NCBI GenBank assembly: GCA_026184775.1
Contig: JANCYW010000010.1
Coordinates: 372,001-436,000, forward strand
DNA: 64,000 bases
Direction of reading: 5' to 3'
Source of the DNA: Cyanidium caldarium
Taxonomy: Eukaryota; Rhodophyta; Bangiophyceae; Cyanidiales; Cyanidiaceae
Shown: in pieces, positions 36,717 to 47,506 of the stretch
Position numbering within the stretch: the stretch's first letter is position 1
How the letters are laid out: every line of letters starts with the position of its first letter
Position numbers and translations under genes: made by a program
The notes under the pieces: generated by a model
Told to the model about the DNA's origin: nothing
Database searches by the model: none
Seen by the model: the letters and a program-made list of their open reading frames with translations, nothing else

Positions 36717-38354
36717 CTAGTCTCCGTCATCCTCCCGATATTCCCCATCGAGTTGCGCTATCGCATTCTCCTCCGCATCTTCCGCCGGTTTGCTCCCGCT
36801 TGCCGCCGGCGACGCCGACCCTCCGCAGATACCGCAAGCCACGAGGATCGCTCGCAACGCCAGGCCGAGCAGCGCGGTGGCCACCGCGGCCACTGCCGAC
36901 CACAGCCCGCTCAGCAGCGCCATCAGCGTGCAACACAACAACCCGCAGCCGACCACGTACGCCAAACCCCAGCGGCCACCACCGATGCGGAACGGGCGCT
37001 CGCGACCGGGCCATCGTCGCCGCAACAGCGCCAACGACACAAACTCCAGCGCGATTTTCACGCAGTACAGGGTCGAGTCCATCTGCACCAGCAGATTGAA
37101 CGGCAACACCGTGAACGCCGCCGTGCCGAACGCCACCAGCAACACACACACCCACGGAGTGTCGTAACGGACGTGCAGCGCGCCAAGCGATTGCGGCAGC
37201 ATGCGCAACCGCACCATCCCGAACAGCGCCCGCGACGAGGTGGCGATGAGGCTGTTGAGCATGCCGGCGGCGCTGCTGAGGCCGCCGAGGCAGAACAGCA
37301 CGCCCAGCCACCGACCGCCGGCGATACGGTCGGCCGCCCGGGGCCAGAACGCGTCCCGCCACTCGTCCCAGCGATTGTTGACGGTGACCGACGCGGCGAT
37401 AGGCAGCGTGAAGGTGGCCCAGGTGAGCGCCAACACCAACAACATGGCGCGCGGGAACGTGTGTTGCACCTGACGGATCTCGCCGGCCAGCGTAGAGCAC
37501 GAGTCGTACCCGCACCAATTCCACAGCGTTGACGCCAGAAACAGGCGCCACTGCACTTGCGCGAGCGGTCGGCCGGCCAGCCAGGCGCGCGGGGCGGTGT
37601 GCGCAACGCCGAGTACCGTGATAATGGCGAACGGAGCCAGCACCAGCAGGGTGAAGGCCACCGCCGCCCAGCCCACCAGGCTCACCCCCAACACGTTCAC
37701 CGTCGTGCACAGCGCCAGCACCACCACGCCCGCCAGCCACGACACCGGCGGCGGTAGCGCCGGCCAGGCGCGCGATAGATAGTCGGAGAAGAGGCGCGGA
37801 AAGAGCGCATTGTCCACCAGGGCGTCTGCGAAACTCCACCAGCCGAGCTGAAAGCCCCAGAACGGTCCCAGCGCGGCGTCGACCCAGAGCACGAACCCGC
37901 CGTCCTCGGGCATGAGCGTGGACAGCTCCGAGGCCATCAGCGCCTGCGGCAGCGCCCACAACCACGGCGCCACACACAGGCCGATGAGCGTCAGTAGCGG
38001 GCCGGCAGCACCCAGCATCGGTTCCAATCCGTAGCCGCCTCCGGAAGTCATAAAGAAGATCATGCCCACCAGTTGTAGCAGGCCCAGCGACCGGTGCGGT
38101 CGGGACGAGGTGCATGAGGAGGCAGGGCGCAAAGTTGAGGAGAATGCAGTATTCGCTGCCAATTCGGGCCGCCCGTCATCGGCAGCAACCGACGACGGCG
38201 TCCAGCCGTGTGCAGCCGTCTTCTCCCCGGTCGTCCAGCGCGCCTCGCCGCGGCGGTCGGCCAGGCCATTGCCCGCCTCCACTGCGGCGACGTCCAGGTC
38301 GCCGTTGGTGTCCGGCTGGGCGACCACTTCGTCCCATCGCACTGACGGGCGCAT
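36717..38354 (-). CDS. Amino acid/polyamine permease of the APC superfamily, PUT (LAT)-like
   Basis: ATG 38354 gives 545 residues. The frame reaches 38654, but the part above looks non-coding (Cys/Arg-rich, no conservation signal). The first transmembrane block FFMTSGGGYGLEPMLGAAGP matches plant and protist polyamine uptake transporters ('FF.VSGGP.G.E..V.AAGP'). It is followed by MASELSTLMPEDGGFVLWV and ALGPFWGFQLGWWSFADALV, both typical of this group. About twelve hydrophobic helices are present, with hydrophilic N- and C-terminal tails. Members import polyamines or neutral amino acids with protons across plasma membrane or organelle membranes. Substrate preference cannot be told from sequence alone. 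The N-terminal region of about 75 residues is disordered. It shares its strand with the downstream-facing UBP gene. Confidence 0.9.
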   Translation of the reverse strand: MRPSVRWDEVVAQPDTNGDLDVAAVEAGNGLADRRGEARWTTGEKTAAHGWTPSSVAADDGRPELAANTAFSSTLRPASSCTSSRPHRSLGLLQLVGMIFFMTSGGGYGLEPMLGAAGPLLTLIGLCVAPWLWALPQALMASELSTLMPEDGGFVLWVDAALGPFWGFQLGWWSFADALVDNALFPRLFSDYLSRAWPALPPPVSWLAGVVVLALCTTVNVLGVSLVGWAAVAFTLLVLAPFAIITVLGVAHTAPRAWLAGRPLAQVQWRLFLASTLWNWCGYDSCSTLAGEIRQVQHTFPRAMLLVLALTWATFTLPIAASVTVNNRWDEWRDAFWPRAADRIAGGRWLGVLFCLGGLSSAAGMLNSLIATSSRALFGMVRLRMLPQSLGALHVRYDTPWVCVLLVAFGTAAFTVLPFNLLVQMDSTLYCVKIALEFVSLALLRRRWPGRERPFRIGGGRWGLAYVVGCGLLCCTLMALLSGLWSAVAAVATALLGLALRAILVACGICGGSASPAASGSKPAEDAEENAIAQLDGEYREDDGD

Positions 38355-38678
38355 CCACCGCCGCAACGCAGTTATAGAGGTCCCGTAAATGAACGATCCG
38401 GTGGCCGTTGAGGCAGGTGCACGGACGCTCAACGGTCGCTCTCGCGTCGACGTCCCGTTCGGTTCTCCGGTTCGCTTGCAATGCAGTGAGGAGATTTTAC
38501 CGAAGCACATGTGCACGCATCGTGGGACGGGGAATAAGCGTGACGAGTAATGTGCATTGCACTGAGCGCTCCTCGTGGGCCAGAGTCGAATATCCCGCTC
38601 TCTCCCGCCGCAGTACCAAAGTGGGCACTCCCTGACATCGGTCCGTCTTTGCATCCGTGCCTCCGCTGCTCATCCCTT
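38355..38678. other. Intergenic region between permease and UBP genes
   Basis: These 324 bp hold the permease promoter and the 3' end of the UBP gene, both on the minus strand. An open frame continues here from the permease gene without support. Nothing else was recognised. Confidence 0.35.
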
Positions 38679-40289
38679 TCACGCATCGTCGCGCGCGTAG
38701 AATAGCAGATACGCGTCGGCACGCAGCACCTCGCTCAGCAAGCACTCCCGCACATGGCGGTCACTGCAGCAGTACCATCGGGCGGTGTCGACGTCGGCGG
38801 TCTGCTCCGGGGCGCCACACACGTACGCCACGTAATGTCCGAAATGCAACGTGCCGGTGTGCTCCACGACACCACACAGGCGCAGACATATGTCTGGTTC
38901 GACATCATCCACCAGCGCGCCCACGCGCTGCAGGTCGACGGTGCGCAAGCAGGCGGGGAAGGCGACGGGATCTTCCAGCTTCTCCAGACGACCGCGCGCG
39001 GTCTGGGTGAAGCGCTTCAGATGCAGCACCAGACACTGCGGCAATCGCTCTAGTCGCATGCGTTTCAAGGCACGCAGGGTCGCTGGGCGCTGGTCACCGT
39101 TCGCTTTGGGCGGAGCCGCCTGCTGTCGCTCCACGGCCCTCGGCTGCTGCTCTGCCGCGGCGTGAACCTCCAGCAGCTCGGCGCGCGCCCAATCAGCCAG
39201 ACAGTCCAGCAGCGTCAACTCGGTCGATGGCAATGGACGCGACGCTCGCTGCGACGCATGCGGTCGTTTCGGGTCGGTGTCCCGCCCGGCGCCGTTCGGT
39301 ATCGGTGTCGCTGCGGCCGCCGACGGCTCGTCCCCATCTTCACCATCGTCGAACAGTGACGACAGGCCCGCACACGCATCCCCATCCTCCTCCTCTTCCT
39401 CCGCAGACGTCGTCGTCGTCGTCGTCGCTGCACGCTTCCCCTGCGCATCTGCAGCGTCGTCTCCGTTCGGCCAGGTCGTCGGCGCCTCCGCCAACTGCGT
39501 CTGCCCGAGATGTCGCTCCAACTCGACCACATTACGTTCTTCATTGCGCCCCCCGCGCATGCACCCGTTGGCGTCGTGATCGCCGTGGCTCACCGGCAAC
39601 GACAGCGCCAGACAGTCCTCGCGGCGCACGCTGGGCTTGCCGACGCCCTCCACCGGATCCAGACGGTCCTCCACACGGCATGCAAAAATCTGCCGCACAA
39701 AACTCGGGGGCATCTTGTCGCCCTCACCGTCCTCCGTGTCGCCCTTTCGTCGGTGCTCCTCGTCGTCGATCGCCCACAACAGCGCCAACAGCAGCTCGTG
39801 CGCGTCCTGCTGCGACCAGCCCTGAAATCGCGGCACCCGCGTGCCCACCTCGTGAAACAGTCGCCGCACCGCCTTTTCGGTGGCTCGCGCAGCCGTCGCC
39901 ACCTCGTCGTCTCCGCGGCTTTTCGGCTGCTGCTGTAGACCGTTCCACACGCTCAGCACGAAGATGCGCATGGCCAGCGTCAGGCCGCCCTCCTCGCGCA
40001 CCACCCAGTTGATTGCCGATCTGAAAAAGTAGTCCCGCACCGGGCGCACTCGCGCCAAACACTGCATGACTGAATTGAAAAAGCAGGTGTTGCCCAGATT
40101 GTCCAGTCCACACGGCACCGCCTCTAAATCCGGCTGACGGTGGCCGCTCCAGTCACTCACCGCGCCCCCCTTCACGCTGCCCTTGCCCACCGACGCCCCC
40201 GACTGCTTCTTGGTCTTGGCAGTGGCGTGTCGCGCGCCGGCGGCAGCAGCAGCTCGCTTGTGGTTCCGCTTCGCCTTGCCCCGCGACAT
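38679..40289 (-). CDS. Ubiquitin-specific protease (USP/UBP family, USP16/45-like)
   Basis: The 536-residue protein starts with a Lys/Arg-rich tail (MSRGKAKRNHKRAAAA) that may be a nuclear signal. The Cys box is GLDNLGNTCFFNSVMQCLA with the nucleophile C69. The His box is TGTLHFGHYVAYVC with H485, and the domain ends with the usual AYLLFYAR. The arrangement of blocks (RFQGWSQQDAHELLLALLWA, then SLPVSHGDHD) resembles USP16/USP45/UBP16. A low-complexity, acidic and Thr-rich insert of about 120 residues lies between the boxes and includes a Thr run coded by ACG repeats (39402-39428). No zinc-finger UBP domain precedes the catalytic domain. It would remove ubiquitin from protein substrates. It is divergent from the SDR gene. 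Confidence 0.92.
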   Translation of the reverse strand: MSRGKAKRNHKRAAAAAGARHATAKTKKQSGASVGKGSVKGGAVSDWSGHRQPDLEAVPCGLDNLGNTCFFNSVMQCLARVRPVRDYFFRSAINWVVREEGGLTLAMRIFVLSVWNGLQQQPKSRGDDEVATAARATEKAVRRLFHEVGTRVPRFQGWSQQDAHELLLALLWAIDDEEHRRKGDTEDGEGDKMPPSFVRQIFACRVEDRLDPVEGVGKPSVRREDCLALSLPVSHGDHDANGCMRGGRNEERNVVELERHLGQTQLAEAPTTWPNGDDAADAQGKRAATTTTTTSAEEEEEDGDACAGLSSLFDDGEDGDEPSAAAATPIPNGAGRDTDPKRPHASQRASRPLPSTELTLLDCLADWARAELLEVHAAAEQQPRAVERQQAAPPKANGDQRPATLRALKRMRLERLPQCLVLHLKRFTQTARGRLEKLEDPVAFPACLRTVDLQRVGALVDDVEPDICLRLCGVVEHTGTLHFGHYVAYVCGAPEQTADVDTARWYCCSDRHVRECLLSEVLRADAYLLFYARDDA

Positions 40290-40653
40290 GGTGCGGCCGC
40301 CCGGTCAGCCCACCTCCCCCGCCGGCCCGATCCGATGAGAACTGAAAACGAAAAAGACGATCCGCCGATTCCCAACTCAAACCTCCACCACCGCGATCCC
40401 GTCCCCTCCTCAGTCACCGTCCACCGATCGAGTCGCGGTTATGATCACCGGAAGCGTCTCGGCCCGACGAAACGGTCGCCGCTCCCGACGCGAGACGACG
40501 CGCGAGCGCGAACCGATCGATGTCGCCAAACCGCAGCGCCGACGACTCGCCGACGCCCGACCGTCGGGACACTGCCTGCAAACGCGCAGAAGACGTCGAC
40601 GACGGAATTGAACTCGATTCTGTCTCTCTTTCTCCCTCTCCTAGGAGTATTCC
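40290..40653. promoter_or_regulatory. Divergent intergenic region, UBP / SDR
   Basis: These 364 bp between outward-facing starts end in a pyrimidine tract followed by TAG (about 40619-40644) just before the SDR ATG. This could be a transcription-start tract or the 3' end of a leader intron. No clear 5' splice site was identified. Confidence 0.4.
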
Positions 40654-41532
40654 ATGTCCTCACCACTCTTGGCGATTGTCACTGGCAGTAACAAAGGCAT
40701 CGGTCGGGCTATTGCGCTCCGTATGGCCCGTGAAACGCCGATGCAAGTGGTGGTCACGGCACGGGATGCGGCGCGGGCGAAACAGGCCGCCGAGGAGATG
40801 ACGCGGCAGCTGCAGCAGGACGGGGAAGCGGCGACGGCGCCGCCCACATCAGAGTTTTGGCCACATCAGTTGAATTTGCTAGATGGACAGTCGATCGAGC
40901 GCTTCGCCCGATATGTACAGTCGCTGAATCGCCGGGTGGACGTGCTCGTGAACAACGCGGGCATGGCCTACAAGGGCGACGCCTTCAACCGGCAAGTGGC
41001 CGAGGAGACCCTTCAGTGCAACTATTTCGGCACCAAGCACTTGACCGAGCTGTTGCTGCCGCACGTGCAGCCGGACGGTGGACGGGTGGTGATGGTATCG
41101 TCGCGGGCGGGGGCGTTTGAGAAGCTCACCCAGCCGGCGCTGCGCTCGCGCATGCTGGAGGCCACCACGGTGGAGCAGTTGGACGGGTTGGCGCACGAAT
41201 TTATCGAATCGGCAGGCGATGGGACGTATGCCGAGAAGGGCTGGCCGCGACAGACGTACGCGGTGAGCAAAATGCTGCTCACCGCGTACACGGTGCTGCT
41301 GGCCAAGCGGATGGCCCCGACGCACCCGCATCTATTGATCAACGCCATGTGTCCGGGTTATGTCGACACCGACATGACCTCGCACCGCGGCGTCAAGACG
41401 ACCGAGCAGGGCGCCGACACTGCCGTGTTCCTGGCTCGGCTGCCACGCGAAGTGGAGCAGCAGCGCGAAATGTACAGCGGGCACTTTTGGGCCGAGCGCC
41501 AGCGCATGGCGCTGCCGAATATTCGTCTGTGA
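40654..41532 (+). CDS. Short-chain dehydrogenase/reductase, carbonyl reductase (CBR1)-like
   Basis: This is a 292-residue classical SDR. The Rossmann glycine motif is TGSNKGIG (10-17), the NNAG motif is at 100-103, catalytic Ser is in VSSRAG (149-150), and the catalytic pair is Y202/K206 in YAVSK. The extra helix between Ser and Tyr (about 155-195) and the C-terminal 'CPGYVDTDMTSHRGVKTTEQGA' pattern are those of carbonyl reductases, plant salutaridine/menthone reductases and CBR1. Arg37 after the second strand (TARD) points to NADPH. It would reduce quinones, aldehydes or ketones; the natural substrate is not evident. It has no targeting peptide and is probably cytosolic. It is convergent with the Pumilio gene, with a 120 bp gap. 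Confidence 0.94.
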   Translation: MSSPLLAIVTGSNKGIGRAIALRMARETPMQVVVTARDAARAKQAAEEMTRQLQQDGEAATAPPTSEFWPHQLNLLDGQSIERFARYVQSLNRRVDVLVNNAGMAYKGDAFNRQVAEETLQCNYFGTKHLTELLLPHVQPDGGRVVMVSSRAGAFEKLTQPALRSRMLEATTVEQLDGLAHEFIESAGDGTYAEKGWPRQTYAVSKMLLTAYTVLLAKRMAPTHPHLLINAMCPGYVDTDMTSHRGVKTTEQGADTAVFLARLPREVEQQREMYSGHFWAERQRMALPNIRL

Positions 41533-41652
41533 TGAGGCAGTCGCCCATCGGGAGAGGATATAGCGCTGCACGTAAAAGAAGCGATGGATCGTATGGCATC
41601 AACGGGCATGGCGGCATCTTTAGCGGATACCCAATGCCAACTCTTGTCTGCC

Positions 41653-42781
41653 TCAGGCGGCGAATCGGCGCTCGTGCGAGAGACGTGGCGTGCTGGCCGC
41701 GGCTCCGTCACTGCCGGTCGCCGCCGACGTCGTCCCGCCGCCACCAAGCGTATGCCGTGACGACCGCGGCAACTGTTTGGCGATGCGCGCCTGGATGCGC
41801 TTCCCGAACGGGGTGTTCTTCAGCTCCGGCAGGTGCGGCTGAATGCTCTCGCACAGCGCCTCCAGCTCGGGCGCTATCGCTAGCTGCAGCGCGCGCTGAA
41901 TAACATAGTTGCCGTACGGGTCGAACAGCAGTAGACGCACACTGTGCGGCGTGGCGGCCGCGGCAGTGCCCTCTGCTCCGTAGATCAGCTCCCGGATCAG
42001 CAACCGCCGGTGATCCACCTGCGCCTGCTGCAACACCTTCTCCACCACGTTGGAGCTGAACTTTTGCGTCGACAGCTCCAGCAGGTGTCCGCGAATCTGC
42101 TCCACCACCGCATGCGTGTACGGCGCCTCGTTCAGGTTCAACACATACTGGATGACGTAGTTGCCGAACGGGTCTTGAATTAGCTCCAGCGCTCGCGACA
42201 CGATTGCCGCACACAGTCGCGCCCGCTGGGCAGGAGTGGCGTGGTCCAGGCAACGCTGCAACACGCAACAGCCGTGGCGATGGGTGGCCAGCTGGTGACA
42301 ATGCGCAACCGCCTCATCATAGAGGAACTGTTTGCGGGGCGTGTCCAGCCGTTGCAGACATCGCTGCACGACGTGATTGCCATTCACGTCGCACATCAAC
42401 GACACGCAGTAGGGCGCCAGCGCGTTGCACAGCACTTGCGTCTGTTCGGGCGATGACGCGCACTCCACCATGCGCTGGACGGCGCGGGTGCCGTGCGCGT
42501 TCATGCTGACCGTGGCCAGGTAGGCGGCGCTCTGTTGCAGCAGCTGCAGTTTCTGCTCGTCGGTGCAGTGCTCGAACAGCTTCTGGCACAGGTAGTTGCC
42601 GAACGGGTCTTGCATAAGCTCCACATAGTGCGGCAGACACTGGTGAAAGATGCGGTCGATGTCTTCGCGGCGGCCCTGTTCGATTTTGGCCTGCAGGAAG
42701 CGGCCGCCGTGCTGGTCGCGCGCCAACGCCACGATCTGATCGGCGCTGATGGCGATGGCGTTGAGGCCACCGGCATCCAGA

Positions 42782-42812
<31 letters not shown>

Positions 42813-44067
42813 TATTGCTATTGTTCCCCGCGGCGGATACCTCGAGCGGTGGTCGCGGTGCACCAGAAGCCGACGCCCCGGGCTGCAGCGTGTAAGCGTG
42901 CGGGGCACTCGGCACGGGCGGGCCTTGTAGGTGTCGCTGCTGCTGAAATCGCGACGGGTGTCGCGACACCGGTGGCGAGGTCGCCAGGCCGCCTCGCGGC
43001 ATCGCATACGGGGCGGCTGCGGTAGCGGCCGTCGGCGCGGCAAAAGCCGGCGACGGTGTTACGGCACTGTATCCACCGTGACCGTTGTACCGTAAGTATC
43101 CACGCGAATAAGGCACGCTTGACGGCTCCAGCTCGGCTCGACGGTAGCCGTGCCGTGCCACCTCGCCGACGTCCTGGTGATCCCAGGGCGCCGTCGGCGC
43201 GCCCACTCCCGCTGGCATGGACGTCACCGTGGGCATCACCGCGACGGCGTTCGTTGAGGCCACCGGTGGCGTAGGCGCCGGGCGCGGCGAGATGGTGCTC
43301 AGCTGCACCGGTGGCGAGGCCAACAAACTCGCCGGCGGCGATTGCCACACGCCGGCGTCCACTTGGCTGCCGACGGCATCCGACGAGCGTCGCTCGGCGC
43401 TGCCCGCCAGGTCACCGTCGGATCCTTCGCGGTCCAACTGTGAGGCCAGCTTGAGCGACTCGCGAAAGATCAGGTTCTCCACCGATGCATCGCTGTCGTT
43501 GCGCCGCAACAACGTTGCCGCAAACGGTAACGGCCGCGGGCGCACCAGGTTTTGAGGGTTCGCGGTCGACGCACCGGACAGCGTCGTCGCGTCGACCGGC
43601 TCGGCGGTATCGTGCATCAGCGCCGGGAAAGCCTCAGCAGTCGCCCTGCCCGACCGCTCCCGACGGGTCACATCCGCCGCGAACGCTTCAAACTCTCCCC
43701 GCAGGATCGACGGATCCAGCGGCGGTGGCAGTTTCGCGTTGCCCTTGAACTCGTTGTAGAATGACTCGTAGTCCTCGTCGGCGCGAATGTCTCGCACCGT
43801 GAACCACAGCGGCTGCATTCCAAACGCCGCCGAAACGCCCAGATCCGGCGGCGCCGACAGCGGCCGCGCGCCCACGTAATCCGTCGGCGGAGTCAGCGGC
43901 GGCGAGGTGGCTGGCGCAAACGCCCCCGCCAACGGCACACGGTCTGCCGCGCCCACCGTCACGTCCGACGGCGCCGCCGCCCATCGATTCGACGACGCCG
44001 ACGAAGCCGACTCGGCACTGGGAACCGCTGCCGACGGCGGCAAGTAGTGTCGACGTTCGTCGGCCAT
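41653..44067 (-). CDS. Pumilio/PUF RNA-binding protein
   Basis: ATG 44067 gives 804 residues; an upstream extension of 22 codons opens with a non-ATG codon. The C-terminal 350 or so residues form a Pumilio homology domain with eight PUF repeats, recognisable by '[15 protein letters not shown]', '[13 protein letters not shown]', '[13 protein letters not shown]', '[13 protein letters not shown]', '[13 protein letters not shown]' and '[13 protein letters not shown]'. The triads in helix 2 of each repeat are of the base-recognising type (N-Q, H-Q, S-E patterns). The N-terminal 450 residues are disordered, Pro/Ala/Ser-rich, with a poly-Gly run coded by CCG repeats (42784-42812). PUF proteins bind UGUA-containing 3' UTRs and repress or decay mRNA in the cytoplasm. 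It is divergent from the RF1 gene. Confidence 0.95.
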
Positions 44068-44335
44068 GCCGCTCAACCGCCGCGACTCCCGCCCCCCGGC
44101 TAGTATACACCTTGCTCTACGTACAAACCGCAATCACCACCACAACCACTCTTGCTACGTATGCAGCACCTCTACACGGACGCGGCAAGCCGTCCCACCG
44201 ACTTGTGCCCGCAGACAACTACCAAAACGTTACTCGCTGACCCGTTACGTTTCCGTGCGGTCGGTTGACCGTTCCGACTGTGGCGCTTGCCCGCGGCGAA
44301 TTCCTGGCGCGGAGCGGCCCGTGAATTCAATCAAC

Positions 44336-45601
44336 ATGAGGAAGTGGAATGGGCAAAATATCCGAAGCGATCGAGGATCTGGATTGAAACGCGGATGGCC
44401 GCAAACGCTGTCGGGCGGCGCATGTTCGGGCGCTCTTCGGCTGCGCTTTCGTTCGTTGTCGCCCGCTCCTCTGCCCGCCGAATGCCAATTTCGTGTTATG
44501 GCGATTCATTGGATGGGGAGAGTGCAAGGTGCGATGCAGTTTCGTGCGGCTGCATCGGTTTTGGCGGCGGCGTCGGTGGTGGCGCGAGGAGAGCGCGTCG
44601 TGCAGGCGCGGTTGGCGGCGGCCTTGTCGCGGCTGGACCTGGAGCGAACCGAGGCAGAGCGAATATCGCGCGAGCTGGAGCAATGTCGCGATCTGGAACA
44701 CGAGTTGGGTGGAAAAGATGCCGGTGGCGATGAGGCACTGTTGGCGCTGGCGCGGCGAGAGGCGCACGCACTGCAGCAGCGGCTGGCGGCGCTGCAGCGG
44801 GCACTGGAGCGGGATACGCAGCTGCAGGCGCGGTTGGTGCGCGAACTGCAGGAGCGTCACGGTGGCGGCGCCGCGGGCGATCCGGACCATGGCGGTGGCG
44901 ACGACACCCAGCAAGTGCGCTCGCTCTTCCTGGAGGTGCTGCCGGGCGCTGGTGGGCGCGAGGCGGCCATTTTCGCCGACGAGCTCTTCCACATGTATCA
45001 CAAGTACGCCACGCGCCAAGGGTGGAAGTTCGATCGACTGGGCGACTGTCTGGCGCGTGTATCGGGCGCCGGGGCGTATGCGCGATTACGACACGAGGCG
45101 GGCGGTATGCGGGTGCAGCGCGTGCCGGTCACCGAGACGCAGGGCCGCCTGCACACCTCGCTGGCGTTTGTGGTGGTGATGCCCGAGCGCGCCGCTGACA
45201 ACATCGGCACGCTGCGCGAGTCCGACATCCGCATGGAGAGTTTCCGGGCTAGCGGTGCCGGCGGTCAGCACGTCAACAAGACCGATAGCGCCGTGCGGCT
45301 GACGCACACGCCCACCGGCATCACCGTGGCCATTCAGAGCACGCGCTCCCAGCACCAGAACCGCGAAATTGCCCTGCAGCTGCTGCGGACGCGCATTCGC
45401 GAAGCCGAACGACGGCAAGCGCAACGCCGGGAGTGTGCGCAGCGGCGGCAGCAGTTGGGCACGGGCGCGCGCCACGAGCGCATCCGCACGTTCCACTTTC
45501 CGCGCGACCAGGTCATCGACCACCGCGTCAACGTCAGCGTGAGCGACCTGTCGCGTATACTGAACCAGGGCGATTTGGACCGCTTGCCGGTGCCCGAATG
45601 A
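44336..45601 (+). CDS. Organellar peptide chain release factor 1
   Basis: The most likely start is ATG 44336 (421 residues). It gives a basic N-terminus suited to organelle import; the next in-frame ATG is at 44498 and an open frame reaches 44066 from codons before it. The release-factor core includes the domain 2 pattern [22 protein letters not shown] and the tripeptide PVT in [14 protein letters not shown], the RF1 codon-recognition motif (UAA/UAG; RF2 has SPF). The catalytic GGQ sits in [17 protein letters not shown]. The N-terminal domain is short and coiled-coil rich, as in mitochondrial RF1a. It ends translation in mitochondrion or plastid; which one cannot be told. It is convergent with the ADH gene, with a 126 bp gap. 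Confidence 0.93.
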   Translation: MRKWNGQNIRSDRGSGLKRGWPQTLSGGACSGALRLRFRSLSPAPLPAECQFRVMAIHWMGRVQGAMQFRAAASVLAAASVVARGERVVQARLAAALSRLDLERTEAERISRELEQCRDLEHELGGKDAGGDEALLALARREAHALQQRLAALQRALERDTQLQARLVRELQERHGGGAAGDPDHGGGDDTQQVRSLFLEVLPGAGGREAAIFADELFHMYHKYATRQGWKFDRLGDCLARVSGAGAYARLRHEAGGMRVQRVPVTETQGRLHTSLAFVVVMPERAADNIGTLRESDIRMESFRASGAGGQHVNKTDSAVRLTHTPTGITVAIQSTRSQHQNREIALQLLRTRIREAERRQAQRRECAQRRQQLGTGARHERIRTFHFPRDQVIDHRVNVSVSDLSRILNQGDLDRLPVPE

Positions 45602-45727
45602 CGAGGCGGTGCAGGTGACTGCAGGTCGGCGCTGGCGGACATCGGTGGCCGGCGGGCGCATCAGCAGTATCGTAGACGTTTACGGCTTCAGCCCGGTCCT
45701 GTCTATCGACACCTTCCCTCCTTCCCG

Positions 45728-46828
45728 CTACGCGCACGACTCGGGCATCTTGTTGACGTCGATCACAAAGCGGTACTTGACGTCGGAGCGGTCCATGCGC
45801 TTGTACGCCTCGTCGATCTGGTCGGGCGTGATCATTTCCACCTCGCAACTCACGCCGTGCTTTCCGCAAAAGTCCAACATCTCCTGCGTCTCCTTGATGC
45901 CGCCCACCAGCGATCCGAATATGGACTTGCGTCCGAACACCAGTGCGTTGGCGGGTATCTCCAGCGGCACGGGCGGAATGCCCAGCATGCACAGCTTGCC
46001 CTCGGGCGCCAGCAGCGCCAGCAGCTGCTGCACGTCGTGCTTGGCCGACACCGTGTCCACCACCAGGTCGTAGCGTCCGGCCTCGGCTTTCATGGCCTCC
46101 GCGTCCGATGAGACGACGTAGCGGTCGGCCTTGAGCAGCTCCAGCGCGTCCTTGCGCTTGCTCTCCGAGCGGCTGAACAGGCTCACCTCGCAGCCCATGG
46201 CCTTGGCGAGCCGCACCGCCATGTGTCCCAGGCCACCCAGCCCGATGACGGCGACGCGCGATCCCTTCTTCACGCCCGCATAGCGCAACGGTGAGAAGGT
46301 AGTGATGCCCGCACACAACAGCGGTGCCGCGCGCGGCAGCATCTCCGGTTTGGCCAGCGCGTCCGGAATGCGCAACACGTACGGGTAGGCGACCACCACC
46401 TCGCGCGCATAACCACCGTAGGTGGGCTCGCCATCCTTTCCGCGCGCGTTGTAGGTCATCACCACTTGCGGACAGAACTGTATTTCCAGGCCGCGCTTGC
46501 AAGCGTCGCACGAGCGGCACGAGTCCACAAAGCACCCGACGCCGACCACGTCGCCCACCTTGAACTTGCCCTTCTTCTGAGCGTCCTCGCCCAGCTGCAC
46601 CACCCGACCGACGATTTCATGTCCGGGCACCATCGGGTACATGGCATTCTGCCACTCGTTCCGCACCTGGTGCAAGTCGGAGTGGCAGATGCCGCAGTAT
46701 TCGATGGCGATGCGCACGTCCTCCGAGCGCGGCACTCGCCGTGGGCACGCCCACAGCTTGAATTTGTCGTCCTTGGAGTTGACCGCGTATGACGGCGTGG
46801 TGTACGGCGCGTTCACGGTGTTCGTCAT
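45728..46828 (-). CDS. Zinc-containing alcohol dehydrogenase, YahK/cinnamyl-alcohol-dehydrogenase type
   Basis: ATG 46828 gives 366 residues, close to the 350 of NADPH-dependent YahK-type enzymes. The upstream frame to 47113 is not supported. Catalytic zinc ligands C45 and H70-E71 lie in CGICHSDLH and GHEIVGRV. Structural zinc ligands are C104, C107, C110 and C119, in the block VDSCRSCDACKRGLEIQFC. The Rossmann motif is GLGGLGHMAVRLAKAMG, and SRSESKR following the second strand favours NADPH. The enzyme reduces a broad range of aldehydes to alcohols. It is similar to bacterial aldehyde reductases, so bacterial ancestry is possible; base composition matches its neighbours. It is divergent from INO1 with 678 bp between starts. 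Confidence 0.94.
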   Translation of the reverse strand: MTNTVNAPYTTPSYAVNSKDDKFKLWACPRRVPRSEDVRIAIEYCGICHSDLHQVRNEWQNAMYPMVPGHEIVGRVVQLGEDAQKKGKFKVGDVVGVGCFVDSCRSCDACKRGLEIQFCPQVVMTYNARGKDGEPTYGGYAREVVVAYPYVLRIPDALAKPEMLPRAAPLLCAGITTFSPLRYAGVKKGSRVAVIGLGGLGHMAVRLAKAMGCEVSLFSRSESKRKDALELLKADRYVVSSDAEAMKAEAGRYDLVVDTVSAKHDVQQLLALLAPEGKLCMLGIPPVPLEIPANALVFGRKSIFGSLVGGIKETQEMLDFCGKHGVSCEVEMITPDQIDEAYKRMDRSDVKYRFVIDVNKMPESCA

Positions 46829-47506
46829 GATGTGCGTGAAGTGAACTATGCGATGCAACGCCGGTTGACGATTCGACTGACGAGTAAACCGTCTAGAAGC
46901 ACCGCGATATGGATGGAAATGAAGCATCGCGAATCGCGATGAGGCATGCCGGTCGCGGAACGCGCATCGTGACATCGACAGCGTCAGTTCGTGACGGATT
47001 TGTAGCAGAAGGTTCTCGAGGACCGTCGCCGAGCGGAGCTGCCCGTGCGATGGCAACCCCGGAAGCGGGCGCATCACACCGAAATGTCCACCCTGCACCT
47101 TTTTTCCCGACATCCCTGGTCAACAAGGTTCTTTGGACGCCCCCATCGAAGAGTGCCCTGGCCAACGCCATGCATTCATCTCACACAGACGACCCGTGTC
47201 CGCCTCGTCACGTGGCTCATCGCACTGCCAACACTCGGCTGTCACTGCCGACATTGCCAATCTACCGCGCGCCTTTCCCGTTCCTCCTCTCTGGCGTTTG
47301 CGCCTCAGCGCGCCACGTCGATCGGTCCGCGTATCAACGGACGGTGACCGAACGAGTGCGCGCGCGCGCGCGCATCGAGAAATTTCGGGCGCTCCGCGGT
47401 CCCGCGTTGGAGTTCTCCGGTTTTCCGTCCGCGTCCAACCCGCCGCGCGCCTCCGCTCAACCGCTCTCACCGGTTCGCTCGTTCCCGCCCTCTAGCCCAC
47501 TCAGCC
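46829..47506. promoter_or_regulatory. Divergent intergenic region, ADH / INO1, with (CG)n tract
   Basis: This 678 bp divergent region contains an alternating CG run at about 47357-47373, which can adopt Z-form DNA. An open frame at 46909-47586 crosses the INO1 start and shows no conserved motif. No inositol-response element (CATGTGAAAT) was seen. Confidence 0.4.

Noticed and set aside
38355-38654. N-terminal 100 residues of the longer permease frame
   Set aside because: The composition is unlike a transporter tail and no family member has it. The ATG at 38354 is adequate.
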